This document shows positions 55,389 to 64,000 of a stretch of DNA of 64,000 nucleotides, in pieces. The position numbers and the translations under genes were made by a program. Where the stretch lies: contig NZ_JASHJC010000003.1 in the NCBI RefSeq assembly GCF_030733385.1, positions 186,001 to 250,000 of the forward strand, read 5' to 3'. The first letter of the stretch is position 1; each line of letters begins with the position of its first letter. This stretch comes from Roseovarius sp. MMSF_3359. GTDB taxonomy: Bacteria; Pseudomonadota; Alphaproteobacteria; Rhodobacterales; Rhodobacteraceae. The notes below the pieces were generated by a model. The model was not told the origin of the DNA. It saw only the letters and a program-made list of their open reading frames with translations, and searched no databases.

Positions 55389-56969
55389 ATGGACAAGAAA
55401 GTTGCAATTATCGGTGGCGGGATTTCCGGGCTCTCCGTCGCCTACACCCTCGTCAAGAACGCCGATTTCAATGGCGAGATCACGGTTTTCGAGGCCCGAC
55501 CCACTCTTGGCGGCAATGCCGACACCGCGAATGTCTATCTCGGCTCGGATTTTCGCGGCGATTGCGAGGTTCCTTTCGTACGCAAGGCCGATCTGGGCGT
55601 AAACGACGTCAACATCACCGTCTATGACCGGCTGCGGCACGCCATGGCGGATATCGGATATTTCGAACTTGGCCGGGACGAAAAGAACCTGCGGAAACTC
55701 GAAGATACCGTGTGTTTCTTCACCGGCGACGGGCAGGAAATCTGGACGAAGGATCAGGAGTTGATCGACACCGGCGGTGTCGTTGACCTGCGGTTTTCGC
55801 TGCAAAACAACGACCATAAGGAGCTGCGGGAGGCCGAGGCCGAATTCATGCGCATCGCGGCCGAAGAGGATTTCAATCCTGACCACGAACAGCCCGACAA
55901 GAAGGATTTTTGGTACCTGGGTGCACGTGAATACGTCGAGTATTTCCGCACCCATCGCATCAAACAGGTGGGGGACCGGTATCATCCTTTCTCGCCCGAG
56001 TTGCTGGACCAGGTTGCGCGCCTCTTTCTGATGCCCCGGATTGCCGCGATGTATTTCGCCCCGGATCAGGGGCCGGACACCGCGCCCTTCCGCGGGGTGA
56101 TGAGCTACTACCGCCTGCAGGAGGGGTACGGCACCGATGCCCAATCGGATCGGCGGTATTTCCGGCGCGGCTCGCAGGATTGGATCAACGCGCTTGCCGA
56201 ATGGCTTGAGGGCGAAGGCGTCAGGATCGTCCGCAACTTCAAGGCCAAGGTGCAAGGCGACGGCGACGGTGGCGTGCATGTGATGGATGCCTCCGACGGG
56301 ATGCACGCCCTCTCGGCGCCCGAACGGTTCGGCCGGGTGGTGATGGCCACCCATGCGGACCATCAACTGGCCGCTTTACCCCCGGGCAAGGATGGGCTCC
56401 TCAACCCCGAAATGGCCGACCTTCTGTCGAAAATCGAACATTCGGTCAGCCGATCAGTCGCGCATACTTACGCAGCCCTGCTGCCCGCCAATGTCGATAG
56501 CTGGCGCACCTATAACGTCATGATCCGCGACGGGGCGGGGCTCATCCCGTATCAGATGACATATGTGCAAAACCGTCATCGCAACGACCGTGAAAGCGAG
56601 GAATATGACGAATACGGCCTGCCGGTCTATTTCGTGTCGCTCAACCCGCAGGTGCCGATCCCCGACAAATACGTGCTGGACGTCACCCCCGAAGAAAAGG
56701 CGCGCCGGGTCGCGGCACAACCGGGCTATGGCCCCGAATTGACCGAAGACCATAGTGACGCAGGCAAGGCGGTGGCTTGGTTCAGGCATACGGTGATGAC
56801 CGATGACCTGTTGGAGGTGCAAGCCAAGCTGCCTTTGCATCAGGGCAAGCCTGATCCCCGGATCTATTTCGCAGGGTGCTGGACCAATGGGGCTGGCCTG
56901 CACGAGGAGTGTTTTGAACAGGCCGAGCGCGTCGTCGCGGCAATCATGACCAGCAGATATGAGTGTTGA
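55389..56969 (+). CDS. FAD/NAD(P)-binding oxidoreductase (amine oxidase-like)
   Basis: 526 residues. Dinucleotide motif VAIIGGGISGLSVAYTL at the N-terminus, FEARPTLGGNA after it, and C-terminal IYFAGCWTNGAGLHEECFEQ contacting FAD. It resembles the flavin amine oxidase/desaturase-like proteins often annotated as NAD(P)-binding proteins; substrate unknown. GGGAGA precedes the ATG at 55389. Its end overlaps the cyclase gene by 11 bases. A link to RTX modification is position-based only. Confidence 0.8.
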   Translation: MDKKVAIIGGGISGLSVAYTLVKNADFNGEITVFEARPTLGGNADTANVYLGSDFRGDCEVPFVRKADLGVNDVNITVYDRLRHAMADIGYFELGRDEKNLRKLEDTVCFFTGDGQEIWTKDQELIDTGGVVDLRFSLQNNDHKELREAEAEFMRIAAEEDFNPDHEQPDKKDFWYLGAREYVEYFRTHRIKQVGDRYHPFSPELLDQVARLFLMPRIAAMYFAPDQGPDTAPFRGVMSYYRLQEGYGTDAQSDRRYFRRGSQDWINALAEWLEGEGVRIVRNFKAKVQGDGDGGVHVMDASDGMHALSAPERFGRVVMATHADHQLAALPPGKDGLLNPEMADLLSKIEHSVSRSVAHTYAALLPANVDSWRTYNVMIRDGAGLIPYQMTYVQNRHRNDRESEEYDEYGLPVYFVSLNPQVPIPDKYVLDVTPEEKARRVAAQPGYGPELTEDHSDAGKAVAWFRHTVMTDDLLEVQAKLPLHQGKPDPRIYFAGCWTNGAGLHEECFEQAERVVAAIMTSRYEC

Positions 56970-59900
56970 AAAGGTTCTTCTTGATCTTGGCCTTAGCCAG
57001 TATGCCGAGCGATTTCTGGAGAACCACATTGACCTGGCGCTGGCCGCGGACCTGACCGACGCCGACCTCAAGGAGATGGGGGTATCCTCGCTCGGGCATC
57101 GCCGCCGGCTGTTGGCCGCCTTCGCCGATCAACCCGGCAACGACGCCGTGGTCGAGCGTCGCGACGTGGTGGTCCTCTTCGCCGATCTCGTTGGGTTCAC
57201 CCAGATGACCCAGGCCCTGGATGCCGAGGATGCCTATGGCCTGATCCAGGCCTTCCTACACCTGGTTGACGACACCGTCCGTCAAAGCGGCGGCACGGTT
57301 GAGCGGCACCTGGGCGATGCGGTCATGGCCATCTTCGGAGCACCGCTTGCGCGGGGGGACGAGGCCATCCGGGCGGTCAAATTCGCCCACCGAGTCCACG
57401 GGCTGGTGGCTGAACTGGGCCGCAAACATGGCACTGACCTGCAGGTTCGTGTCGGCGTCGCCTATGGGCAGGTTATCGTCCGGTCGCAGCCGGGCGAGGA
57501 TATTTCCGTGGTGGGCTCATCGGTCAACCTCGCGGCGCGGCTCTCATCAGTGGCCCGGGCGGGCGAGACGCTGTTGTCCACCCATGTCACGCAGGCCTGC
57601 GGCAGCGCCATCCGGATCGCGGACAAGTCCGAACATGTCCTCAAAGGCTTCGACGAGCCGGTCATTTGCCACCGCCTTCTGGGTTTGGCGCGAGATACGC
57701 CGCAGGATTTCATCGGGCGCAAGCCGGAGATCGCGTACCTGACTGAGGTTCTGACCGCCGCGCAGGCCGAGGGCAAAGGACAGCTCGTGATTCTGCAGGG
57801 GGAGGCCGGCATCGGCAAATCCACTCTGCTCGCCCGCTGGATCGCCTCTGCCAAAGAGGCGGGTTTTGTCACCCATACGTCGCATATCCTGGATTTTGGC
57901 GTGGCGCAGACGCAGGCCGTCCGCGCGCGGCTTGTCCGACGCCTGCTTGCCGGAGCGGAAATTGCCGACAAGCACAGGCTGTGGCTCTCGGCCATGGCGG
58001 GCCTGCCCGTCAGCCCGTCCGAGATGGCGATCATTGACGCGGCGACACCGGAGATCCAGGCGCGCAACCGACAGGAGGCTTTTGCGGCCCTTCTCGGCGC
58101 GGCGGCTCAACTGTCACCATTGCTCCTGGCCTTCGAGGATGCCCATTGGGCAGATGAGGATATGCTGGCGCTTCTGGCCGATTGCAGCCGGCTTGCCGCA
58201 GATCTGCCGCTGATCGTGATTGCGACCACGCGGATTGAAGGGAACCGGCTTGGGGACGATTGGCTTGCTCAGATCGCGCCCACCCGCATATCGACCCGCA
58301 CCCTCGGCCCTCTGGACGAAAAGGATTGTCGACTTTTCGCCTCATCGCTCGCAGGCGACGGCTTCGACATCGAAAACGCCGTCCGGCGGTCAAGCGGCCA
58401 CCCCCTCTATCTGGAGCAACTTCTGCGCCACGGGCAGGAGGACACGACATCGGGCCTGCCGCATTCCATCCATACGATCATCCAGGCGCGCATCGACCTT
58501 CTGGACATGGCTGACAGGCGCGCCACCCGTGCCGCCGCCGTCCTAGGCCAGCAGATCGAAATCGATGCGATCCGGCATATCCTGGAGGATCGCAGCTATA
58601 GCCCACATTCCCTGATCGAACGGCGCATCCTGCAGGAGACCGAGGCGGGGCTTACCTTTCATCACGCCCTGATCCGCGATTGCGTTTACGAAACCGTCCT
58701 GCGCGAAGAGCGCAAGCTCTTCCACCACGCCGCCGCCGATTGGTACGCGAGCAGAAACCTTGCGTTGCAGGCCGATCATCTGGCCCAAATCGACGCGCCG
58801 GAAACCGCGGACGCCTACCTGCGCGCGGCATCTGCGGCGGCAAATGACCGGCAACATGGCGAGGCGGTCCGCCTGGCCGCCGCCGGGCAGCCGCATGCGC
58901 AGGCACAAGATCTCCGTTGCAAGTTGCTGCTGACCGAGGCCGACGCGCTTTTTCGGCTGAACCGTCCCAATGCGGCCATCGACGCCTACCGGCGCGCTGC
59001 CGAGGCCGCCACCGGGCTCTGCAAATTCTGGCTCTCCGCGACGATTGGCGAGATCACGGCGCTGCGGCTTGTGGACCGGGTCGAAGAGGCAAGTGCGCGC
59101 ATCGCCGCGGCCGAGGAGATAGCGCAAGGCGGCGACCATGATCTCGAACTGTCACACCTGGCCTATCTGCGCGGCTCGCTTCTATTCCCGACGGGGGATT
59201 TCCAGGCCTCGCTGCTCGCGCATGACGAGGCGCTGCGCCTGGCCGAGCGGGTGGGTAACCCCGAGCGGATCGCCGATGCCCTTTCCGGTCGCGGCGATGC
59301 GCTTTATGCACAGGGCCGGATGAGTTCTTCCCGCACGGTTTTTGATGATTGCCTGCGTCTCTGCGAGGAACATGGGCTCGCGCGGATCAAGGCGCAGAAC
59401 CTCTTCATGCGCGGCACCGTCCGGATCTATGCGCTCGACTGGGAGGGTGCGCTCAGCGACGCGCTGCAATCGGCCGAACTGGCGCGGACCATCGGCAACG
59501 CCCGCGCCGAAGTCGTCTCGCGTCTGACGGCCTCATGGGTGCATGCCTGGACCGGCAACCCCGCGGAGGCAATCGAGCAGGCCGAAATCGGTCTCACCGT
59601 CGCGGGGGGCGCCGGTGCCGTCCGTTTCAAGCCGTTCCTGTCCGAAGCCCTGGGCCATGCCCAACTTCTCATGGATGAGCGCGCGACGGCGCTCCGGACC
59701 TTGGAGGCCGCGGTTAGCGATATGTACGAAGCAGGGGTCGAACGGTTTATCGGACCCTGGCTTCTGGGGTCGCTGGCGCTAAGCCTGGGACCGGGCGAGC
59801 GTCAGCGGGCGTTGCATGAGCAGGCGGAAACCCTGCTTGAAACCGGGGCGGTCGGGCACAACCACTACCAATTCCGCCGCCTGGCCATCGACGCGGCCAT

Positions 59901-60024
59901 CGAGGCAAATGATCGAACGCTGGCCAGCGATCAGGCCGCGGCGCTTGAACGCTACACTCGGTCGGAACCCACGCTCTGGTCCGACAGGGAAATCGCCCGG
60001 GCCAGGGAGTTTGCCAACGGCTGA
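56959..60024 (+). CDS. SAM-domain class III adenylate/guanylate cyclase with AAA ATPase and TPRs
   Basis: 1021 residues: SAM domain (about 1-58), class III cyclase (about 65-240; metal Asp in VVLFADLVGFT and LGDAVMAIFG, transition-state Asn/Arg in VNLAARL), AAA/STAND ATPase (Walker A GEAGIGKST about 280, Walker B LLLAFEDAHW about 390), then TPR-like helices to the end. The purine-Lys position reads Arg/His (VERHLGD), so substrate preference is open. Cytoplasmic signalling enzyme. The ATG overlaps the upstream gene by 11 bases. Confidence 0.87.
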   Translation: MSVEKVLLDLGLSQYAERFLENHIDLALAADLTDADLKEMGVSSLGHRRRLLAAFADQPGNDAVVERRDVVVLFADLVGFTQMTQALDAEDAYGLIQAFLHLVDDTVRQSGGTVERHLGDAVMAIFGAPLARGDEAIRAVKFAHRVHGLVAELGRKHGTDLQVRVGVAYGQVIVRSQPGEDISVVGSSVNLAARLSSVARAGETLLSTHVTQACGSAIRIADKSEHVLKGFDEPVICHRLLGLARDTPQDFIGRKPEIAYLTEVLTAAQAEGKGQLVILQGEAGIGKSTLLARWIASAKEAGFVTHTSHILDFGVAQTQAVRARLVRRLLAGAEIADKHRLWLSAMAGLPVSPSEMAIIDAATPEIQARNRQEAFAALLGAAAQLSPLLLAFEDAHWADEDMLALLADCSRLAADLPLIVIATTRIEGNRLGDDWLAQIAPTRISTRTLGPLDEKDCRLFASSLAGDGFDIENAVRRSSGHPLYLEQLLRHGQEDTTSGLPHSIHTIIQARIDLLDMADRRATRAAAVLGQQIEIDAIRHILEDRSYSPHSLIERRILQETEAGLTFHHALIRDCVYETVLREERKLFHHAAADWYASRNLALQADHLAQIDAPETADAYLRAASAAANDRQHGEAVRLAAAGQPHAQAQDLRCKLLLTEADALFRLNRPNAAIDAYRRAAEAATGLCKFWLSATIGEITALRLVDRVEEASARIAAAEEIAQGGDHDLELSHLAYLRGSLLFPTGDFQASLLAHDEALRLAERVGNPERIADALSGRGDALYAQGRMSSSRTVFDDCLRLCEEHGLARIKAQNLFMRGTVRIYALDWEGALSDALQSAELARTIGNARAEVVSRLTASWVHAWTGNPAEAIEQAEIGLTVAGGAGAVRFKPFLSEALGHAQLLMDERATALRTLEAAVSDMYEAGVERFIGPWLLGSLALSLGPGERQRALHEQAETLLETGAVGHNHYQFRRLAIDAAIEANDRTLASDQAAALERYTRSEPTLWSDREIARAREFANG

Positions 60025-60180
60025 CTGACACTTTTGCTTAGGTGCAAGACGCATTCCTTGAAAGATCGGGTGACCCCCTGCCCGACCTACGACGGACGCT
60101 TTTTAGCAGTAATGTTTCGCAGGCAGCCAGAATCGACTAGCGTGGCGGATGCCGGTCGTCTTTTTGGGGAAGTTCTTGTC

Positions 60181-62199
60181 ATGCTTTACGCTCGCAAACC
60201 ACGATGCGAAGTGATGATGAAACGGCTTGCCGCTGGCCTGACGCTGCTTTGTGCGCCAATGGTCACCGCCTACGCGCAAGCCACGGAAAATGAGGCGCTG
60301 ATCCTGACCTTCGAGGGGCGCAGCGTGGATAGCGCCCCCTATTACTATGCCTTTCCCTACCGGATCGAACGGGCGTCACTCGAACACCGAAAACTGTATT
60401 TCAGCCGCCATGTCGAAGGCGAAGGCAAGCGCCTGTTCGTAACCGATTGGGACCCTGCGGCGGCGATCACGCTGGATAGTGACGCCGCCACAAAGGTCAC
60501 GGATATCGACCTGAACCGCATCAACTTCTGGCGCCGCGCCTACAATACCCGCCTCAACGGCCTGATCGCTGAGGCCGATGATGACAAGGCCGAGCGGATG
60601 AACCTTTGGCTCTTTGCCGATGGCGCGGACACGGCGGTGAAATTGACGGATGTGGACTATGTCTATGATTTCACACAATCAAAGGACCATCGCAAAGTCT
60701 ACTACACCGCACGATATGGCGCATCGGACGCCGCCAAGGGCTGCCTGGAGGAGCTGTCAATTGACGAGGGCGGAAGCACCCGGACCCGTCAGTTGATCTG
60801 CGACGATGACCCCGCGATGCCGGCCCGGATCAACTGGTGGAGCAGCCTCAGGGCCGATCGCAAGCGGGTTGTCTTCCCCGCATTGAAGGACGGCGACCGC
60901 AACAAGCAGGAACTCTATGCCTATGACCTTACCGACGGGTCCATAACCCGCCTTTTCGAGGGCCATGGTAAATCCTGGGTCGGGGTCTGGCGCAATTGGG
61001 GTGGGGAAACGCAGGCGCTCTTTTCCGCCGATCGCGAGCTTTACAGACATGATTTCGACACCGGCGAAACCGTCCTGCTCAGGATATTCGATCAGGCCAT
61101 TTCGGACTATGCCCTCGCCGGCGAAGGTGACACACCGCCGATCCTGGTATCGACCGAGACATCGTTTGAGACCAAGCTCGAGGTACTGATGGTCGGCCCG
61201 GAGACTGTCGATGTTCTGTCCGAGACCTCAATCCCCGAAGATGCCTGGCTTGCGGACGACCATGACGGCACCGTTTTCATCGGCAGGTTTTCCCCGGAAA
61301 TCTATGCCGCGTTCGAGATGCTTACCGTGTCACCGGATGGCACATTCACCGCGCGCGACGCCATCGACGGCCTCACCGAGATCAACGAACAACTGAGCCA
61401 GTGCGAGGTTGAGCGTGTTCAGATCACCCATGAGGACCAAAGCGACGCATCACCAGGTATCGTCACTCTGGATGCGTTCATTTACCGCCCTCGAGTGCCG
61501 CCTCCACTCCCCGATCAGAAATTCGTTATCACGGCCTATTACGGCGGCGAAAACGAATTCTCGACCTATCATCACCTATGGTGCGCCCTGGGCATCACCA
61601 CGGTCAGCCCGGCAGTACGCGGCGATTGGCGTTATGGCACCGCCTTTGCCAACAGCAATGACCGTGAAAAGGCCGATGCGCCCGTCCGCGACACGCTGGC
61701 GATTGCGCGGTATCTGATCGAGCGGTTCGACATCCCCGATCCCCGGCAGATCGGTACGACCGGGTATAGCCATGGTGGTTGGGCCGCGGTGCGCACGCTG
61801 AGCTATCCCGGGCCGGAGCGGCTCGACCTGGGTTTCGCGATCGCGGGCGGCGGTTTCTACGACCTGCCTGCCGTTGTTGATCCGGACAGGAATGGCGCGA
61901 CCAACATTCATGGCTGGTTCGACAAGGAGTTTGGCACCGCGAACCAGGGCGATCTGCTGCGATTTCTCTCGCCAAGCCAGCATGTCGGGATGATTGATGC
62001 CCCGATTTTCCTTTTCCATGGCGAACGGGACACCCGGGTCTCAGCCGAGCAGGCAAGGGCCTTTGCCGCGCTCCTGGCCGCGCAAGACAAAGCCCACCGC
62101 CTGATGATCGTGCCCGATCAGGGTCACAGTATCCGTGGCCCCGAAGTCTGGACAAAGATCCGTCAGGGGGTTCTGGACCTCATCGCAGGCGCGCCTTAA
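60181..62199 (+). CDS. Secreted prolyl oligopeptidase family (S9) peptidase/esterase
   Basis: 672 residues with an N-terminal export signal (KRLAAGLTLLCAPMVTAYAQA), a beta-propeller-like region and a C-terminal alpha/beta hydrolase domain with triad Ser530 (GYSHGGW), Asp617 (HGERDTRV) and His649 (DQGHSIRG). Periplasmic or outer-membrane location expected. The ATG at 60181 follows GGGGAAG; ATGs at 60214/60217 would give a tighter signal peptide. 156 bases after the cyclase gene, possibly a separate unit. Confidence 0.85.
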   Translation: MLYARKPRCEVMMKRLAAGLTLLCAPMVTAYAQATENEALILTFEGRSVDSAPYYYAFPYRIERASLEHRKLYFSRHVEGEGKRLFVTDWDPAAAITLDSDAATKVTDIDLNRINFWRRAYNTRLNGLIAEADDDKAERMNLWLFADGADTAVKLTDVDYVYDFTQSKDHRKVYYTARYGASDAAKGCLEELSIDEGGSTRTRQLICDDDPAMPARINWWSSLRADRKRVVFPALKDGDRNKQELYAYDLTDGSITRLFEGHGKSWVGVWRNWGGETQALFSADRELYRHDFDTGETVLLRIFDQAISDYALAGEGDTPPILVSTETSFETKLEVLMVGPETVDVLSETSIPEDAWLADDHDGTVFIGRFSPEIYAAFEMLTVSPDGTFTARDAIDGLTEINEQLSQCEVERVQITHEDQSDASPGIVTLDAFIYRPRVPPPLPDQKFVITAYYGGENEFSTYHHLWCALGITTVSPAVRGDWRYGTAFANSNDREKADAPVRDTLAIARYLIERFDIPDPRQIGTTGYSHGGWAAVRTLSYPGPERLDLGFAIAGGGFYDLPAVVDPDRNGATNIHGWFDKEFGTANQGDLLRFLSPSQHVGMIDAPIFLFHGERDTRVSAEQARAFAALLAAQDKAHRLMIVPDQGHSIRGPEVWTKIRQGVLDLIAGAP

Positions 62200-62240
62200 A
62201 GCGACATGGAGGATTGGAACTGGCTTGCGGAAATAAATTA

Positions 62241-62278
62241 TAACAATATCAAATTGTTACGATATCACCTTTAAGGTG
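62241..62278. terminator. AT-rich dyads between convergent genes
   Basis: TAACAAT-ATCAA-ATTGTTA (62241-62259) followed by CACCTT-T-AAGGTG (near 62266-62278) in the 189-base gap between two convergent genes. The region is far richer in A and T than its surroundings. Could act as a bidirectional terminator or a protein site. Confidence 0.4.
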
Positions 62279-62388
62279 GACTGAAGCAGCGTAGCTCCTG
62301 CCGATTGCGCCGAAACCCATGCGGTCTCGGGCGCTCTTGCGCTGCCTTTGGCGGACCTGCGGTTGCAGGCGTGGTGCGTCACGTCACC

Positions 62389-64000
62389 CTACATCGGCCC
62401 CCGAACACTCCAGAAAAACAACTCAAGCGCGCGGGATTTCTTGGTCCCGACAAAGGTATCCGCGAAAGCGGTGTCGAGGATCGAGGGGCTGAACGGGACT
62501 TTCTGACTGAGGACTTCGAAGAACCGGGTCACCCACAGGGCGCGATCGGCGTCGGAATAGTCAATCTTGCCAAAGATGGCGTAACGGTCCGTGGTGAAGG
62601 TCCGCGCGGCCTGGTCGAATTCGCATCCCGGGATCTGCCTTGCGCTGTGAATGATGATCTCCTGATCCCCAAGGTAATAGTGAAATTCCCGATTGCAGAA
62701 GGCCTTGGCCGCGGCGGTGTGGGAGGTGAGGATGCGAACCGCCTTATACCCTTCCTGCCCCTGGGCGCACTGGTTCTCCCCGTCATCCAGCCAGTCGATC
62801 AGCAACTTGCGATACCGCGGCAGTTCATTGGCCTCAAGGATCGCCCGGATGCCGCTATTTGCGGCGGTTGTGTTGCCGACCAGACCGATCAGGGGCCTCT
62901 TGGGGCAGCCTTCGGGCCGTGGCTTCGGCAAGGAATGCAGGTCAATGAAACTGATACCGCTGAGGAATAGAGGCGGCGACAGGATCAGCCCGCTGCGGCG
63001 CTCGTTTGTGATGGTGCTGGGATCGCAAAGGATGTCGAACTCGGTCCCGAAATAGTCGAACCGGCTCTTGTCCTTGTCACGCGCAATCAGGCGATCGACA
63101 TCGACGATCTTGATATTCTCACGCTCCAGCCTGATCGTCTCGTCGCCCTCCGTCCCGTTTTCAGTAACCTCGGTTCCCGGGTCGCGAGGGTTAGCCAGCA
63201 GATCCGTCAGCACCGCATCGCAGATCTTGACGATAAAGCCGGTGTACTTCCCATTCGCAAGCGGCCCGGGCGTTGCGGCGGTGAGCACGTCGAAATTGCC
63301 TTGGGACCGGTACGAAAAGGGCCGCGCGTCGCTGCGCACGCCGATGCGCAGCAGGATGTCTGCCGTATCGGTGGTGTCATGCGGGCTTTTGCTTTCGGGA
63401 TCCGTGTCAGGAGTGACATTGCTTTCTGCTGCCGGGAGATTGGCGGTTTGAGCATCCGACGTCACCGCCGTAAAGATCCAGACCAGTGCCGCGAGGATCG
63501 CGATTACCAGGAGATAAAGCAGGGATTTGAACACCTTGGGACCGACAATATCCCGAACATGCAGAAGCGGCGCACCAACGGCGCGCGCAATCAGCCAGTT
63601 GGAACCGCGGCTATCCTCGGTCAGTTCGAGAAAGGCCGCGAAGAGAACGATGAAGAGCGCGGGCAGCGTCGCGGTGATGATCGTGTCCCGCAAGGCCCCC
63701 CGGGCAATCGTCCACTCGCCCGGCAACCATGGCAGCACCAGGCGCACATCGCCAACCGCCGAGCTTGTCACCGTGTAGATGACCCAGGACAGCCCGATCA
63801 GGCACATGGCACAGATCCCCGCGACAAGAAGTGAGATTTCCACCGGCCAGTCATCATGCTTGTCCATCAGGATCAGCGCCGTGATGCTGAGCAGCATGCA
63901 GGGCAGCAGATGCCAGGCGAAATAGACCCAGTTGTGTTGGAAGAGATCGGTCACCTGTCTTTGGGTGACACTGAAGCTCGATTCCCAAATCAGCTGGATC
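62389..64000 (-). CDS. Membrane protein fused to a solute-binding domain, partial
   Basis: The frame is open to the right edge, so the N-terminus lies outside; a GTG at 63954 is a possible but unproven start. Four hydrophobic helices (AWHLLPCMLLSITALILM; VEISLLVAGICAMCLIGL; ATLPALFIVLFAAFLEL; SLLYLLVIAILAALVWIF) precede a linker and a periplasmic domain of about 330 residues like family 3 solute-binding proteins (ILLRIGVRSDARPFSY; KPRPEGCPKRPLIGLVGNTT; DRYAIFGKIDYSDADRALWV). Possibly a membrane-tethered amino-acid sensor or a lytic-transglycosylase-like relative without the enzyme domain. Function unknown. Confidence 0.75.
   Translation of the reverse strand, partial: IQLIWESSFSVTQRQVTDLFQHNWVYFAWHLLPCMLLSITALILMDKHDDWPVEISLLVAGICAMCLIGLSWVIYTVTSSAVGDVRLVLPWLPGEWTIARGALRDTIITATLPALFIVLFAAFLELTEDSRGSNWLIARAVGAPLLHVRDIVGPKVFKSLLYLLVIAILAALVWIFTAVTSDAQTANLPAAESNVTPDTDPESKSPHDTTDTADILLRIGVRSDARPFSYRSQGNFDVLTAATPGPLANGKYTGFIVKICDAVLTDLLANPRDPGTEVTENGTEGDETIRLERENIKIVDVDRLIARDKDKSRFDYFGTEFDILCDPSTITNERRSGLILSPPLFLSGISFIDLHSLPKPRPEGCPKRPLIGLVGNTTAANSGIRAILEANELPRYRKLLIDWLDDGENQCAQGQEGYKAVRILTSHTAAAKAFCNREFHYYLGDQEIIIHSARQIPGCEFDQAARTFTTDRYAIFGKIDYSDADRALWVTRFFEVLSQKVPFSPSILDTAFADTFVGTKKSRALELFFWSVRGPM

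Overview
The window is high-GC alphaproteobacterial DNA, most likely a chromosome segment of a marine Rhodobacteraceae (Roseobacter-group) bacterium. This is inferred from gene content: phosphatidylcholine synthase, a phaR/phaP/phaC/phaZ polyhydroxybutyrate locus with CTGC-N3-GCAG operators, DUF1194 proteins, an LdtR-like MarR regulator, ThyX, a carnitine-type catabolic island and RTX secretion-type proteins. No rRNA, tRNA, insertion sequence, prophage or CRISPR array was seen.

Layout. 1-6.2 kb: the end of an ABC importer operon of the branched-chain amino acid type (binding protein tail, livHMGF) with an acetyl-CoA synthetase gene as last member. 6.3-12.2 kb: housekeeping genes (ogt, pcs, xerC, DUF484, transaldolase, priA). 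12.2-17.7 kb: LysR regulator and the PHB locus, with phaR, phaP and phaC leftward and phaZ divergent; exact PhaR boxes lie at phaP (one inside the promoter spacer) and between phaC and phaZ. 17.7-22.4 kb: two alpha/beta hydrolases, small unknown genes and thrS. 22.6-25.2 kb: a bufferin-type RiPP operon (DUF2282 precursor, DUF692/MNIO enzyme, DUF2063 partner, DoxX protein), expected to serve copper handling. 25.2-31.8 kb: small membrane and stress genes, cold shock protein, CAP-domain protein, thyX, gloA, two tandem DUF1194 genes and a MarR regulator.

32.2-43.0 kb: a catabolic island. Aldehyde dehydrogenase, Rieske oxygenase, LLM flavin oxidoreductase, CaiD-like hydratase and a carnitine dehydrogenase-like enzyme run rightward. 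A GlxA/CdhR-type AraC regulator faces a second operon of beta-keto acid cleavage enzyme, acyl-CoA dehydrogenase and ADP-forming acyl-CoA synthetase. Together these can be drawn as trimethylaminobutyraldehyde to gamma-butyrobetaine to carnitine to glycine betaine. The shared promoter region carries four phased half-sites. 43.0-48.7 kb: a second catabolic block of unknown substrate (two PhyH dioxygenases, a DoeA/creatinase-like M24 protein and an EutA-like protein, facing a GntR regulator and a second Rieske oxygenase).

48.7-64 kb: sdhE, an XRE regulator and an aspartate aminotransferase, then an RTX locus. A Crp-family regulator, a HlyC-type acyltransferase lacking the usual catalytic histidine, a 1050-residue RTX protein built of strictly phased 18-residue repeats, an FAD oxidoreductase and a SAM/cyclase/AAA/TPR protein all run in the same direction. 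A CRP-like site lies ahead of the RTX gene, so the locus could hold its own cyclic-nucleotide loop. It is followed by an S9 peptidase and a leftward membrane/solute-binding fusion cut by the window edge.
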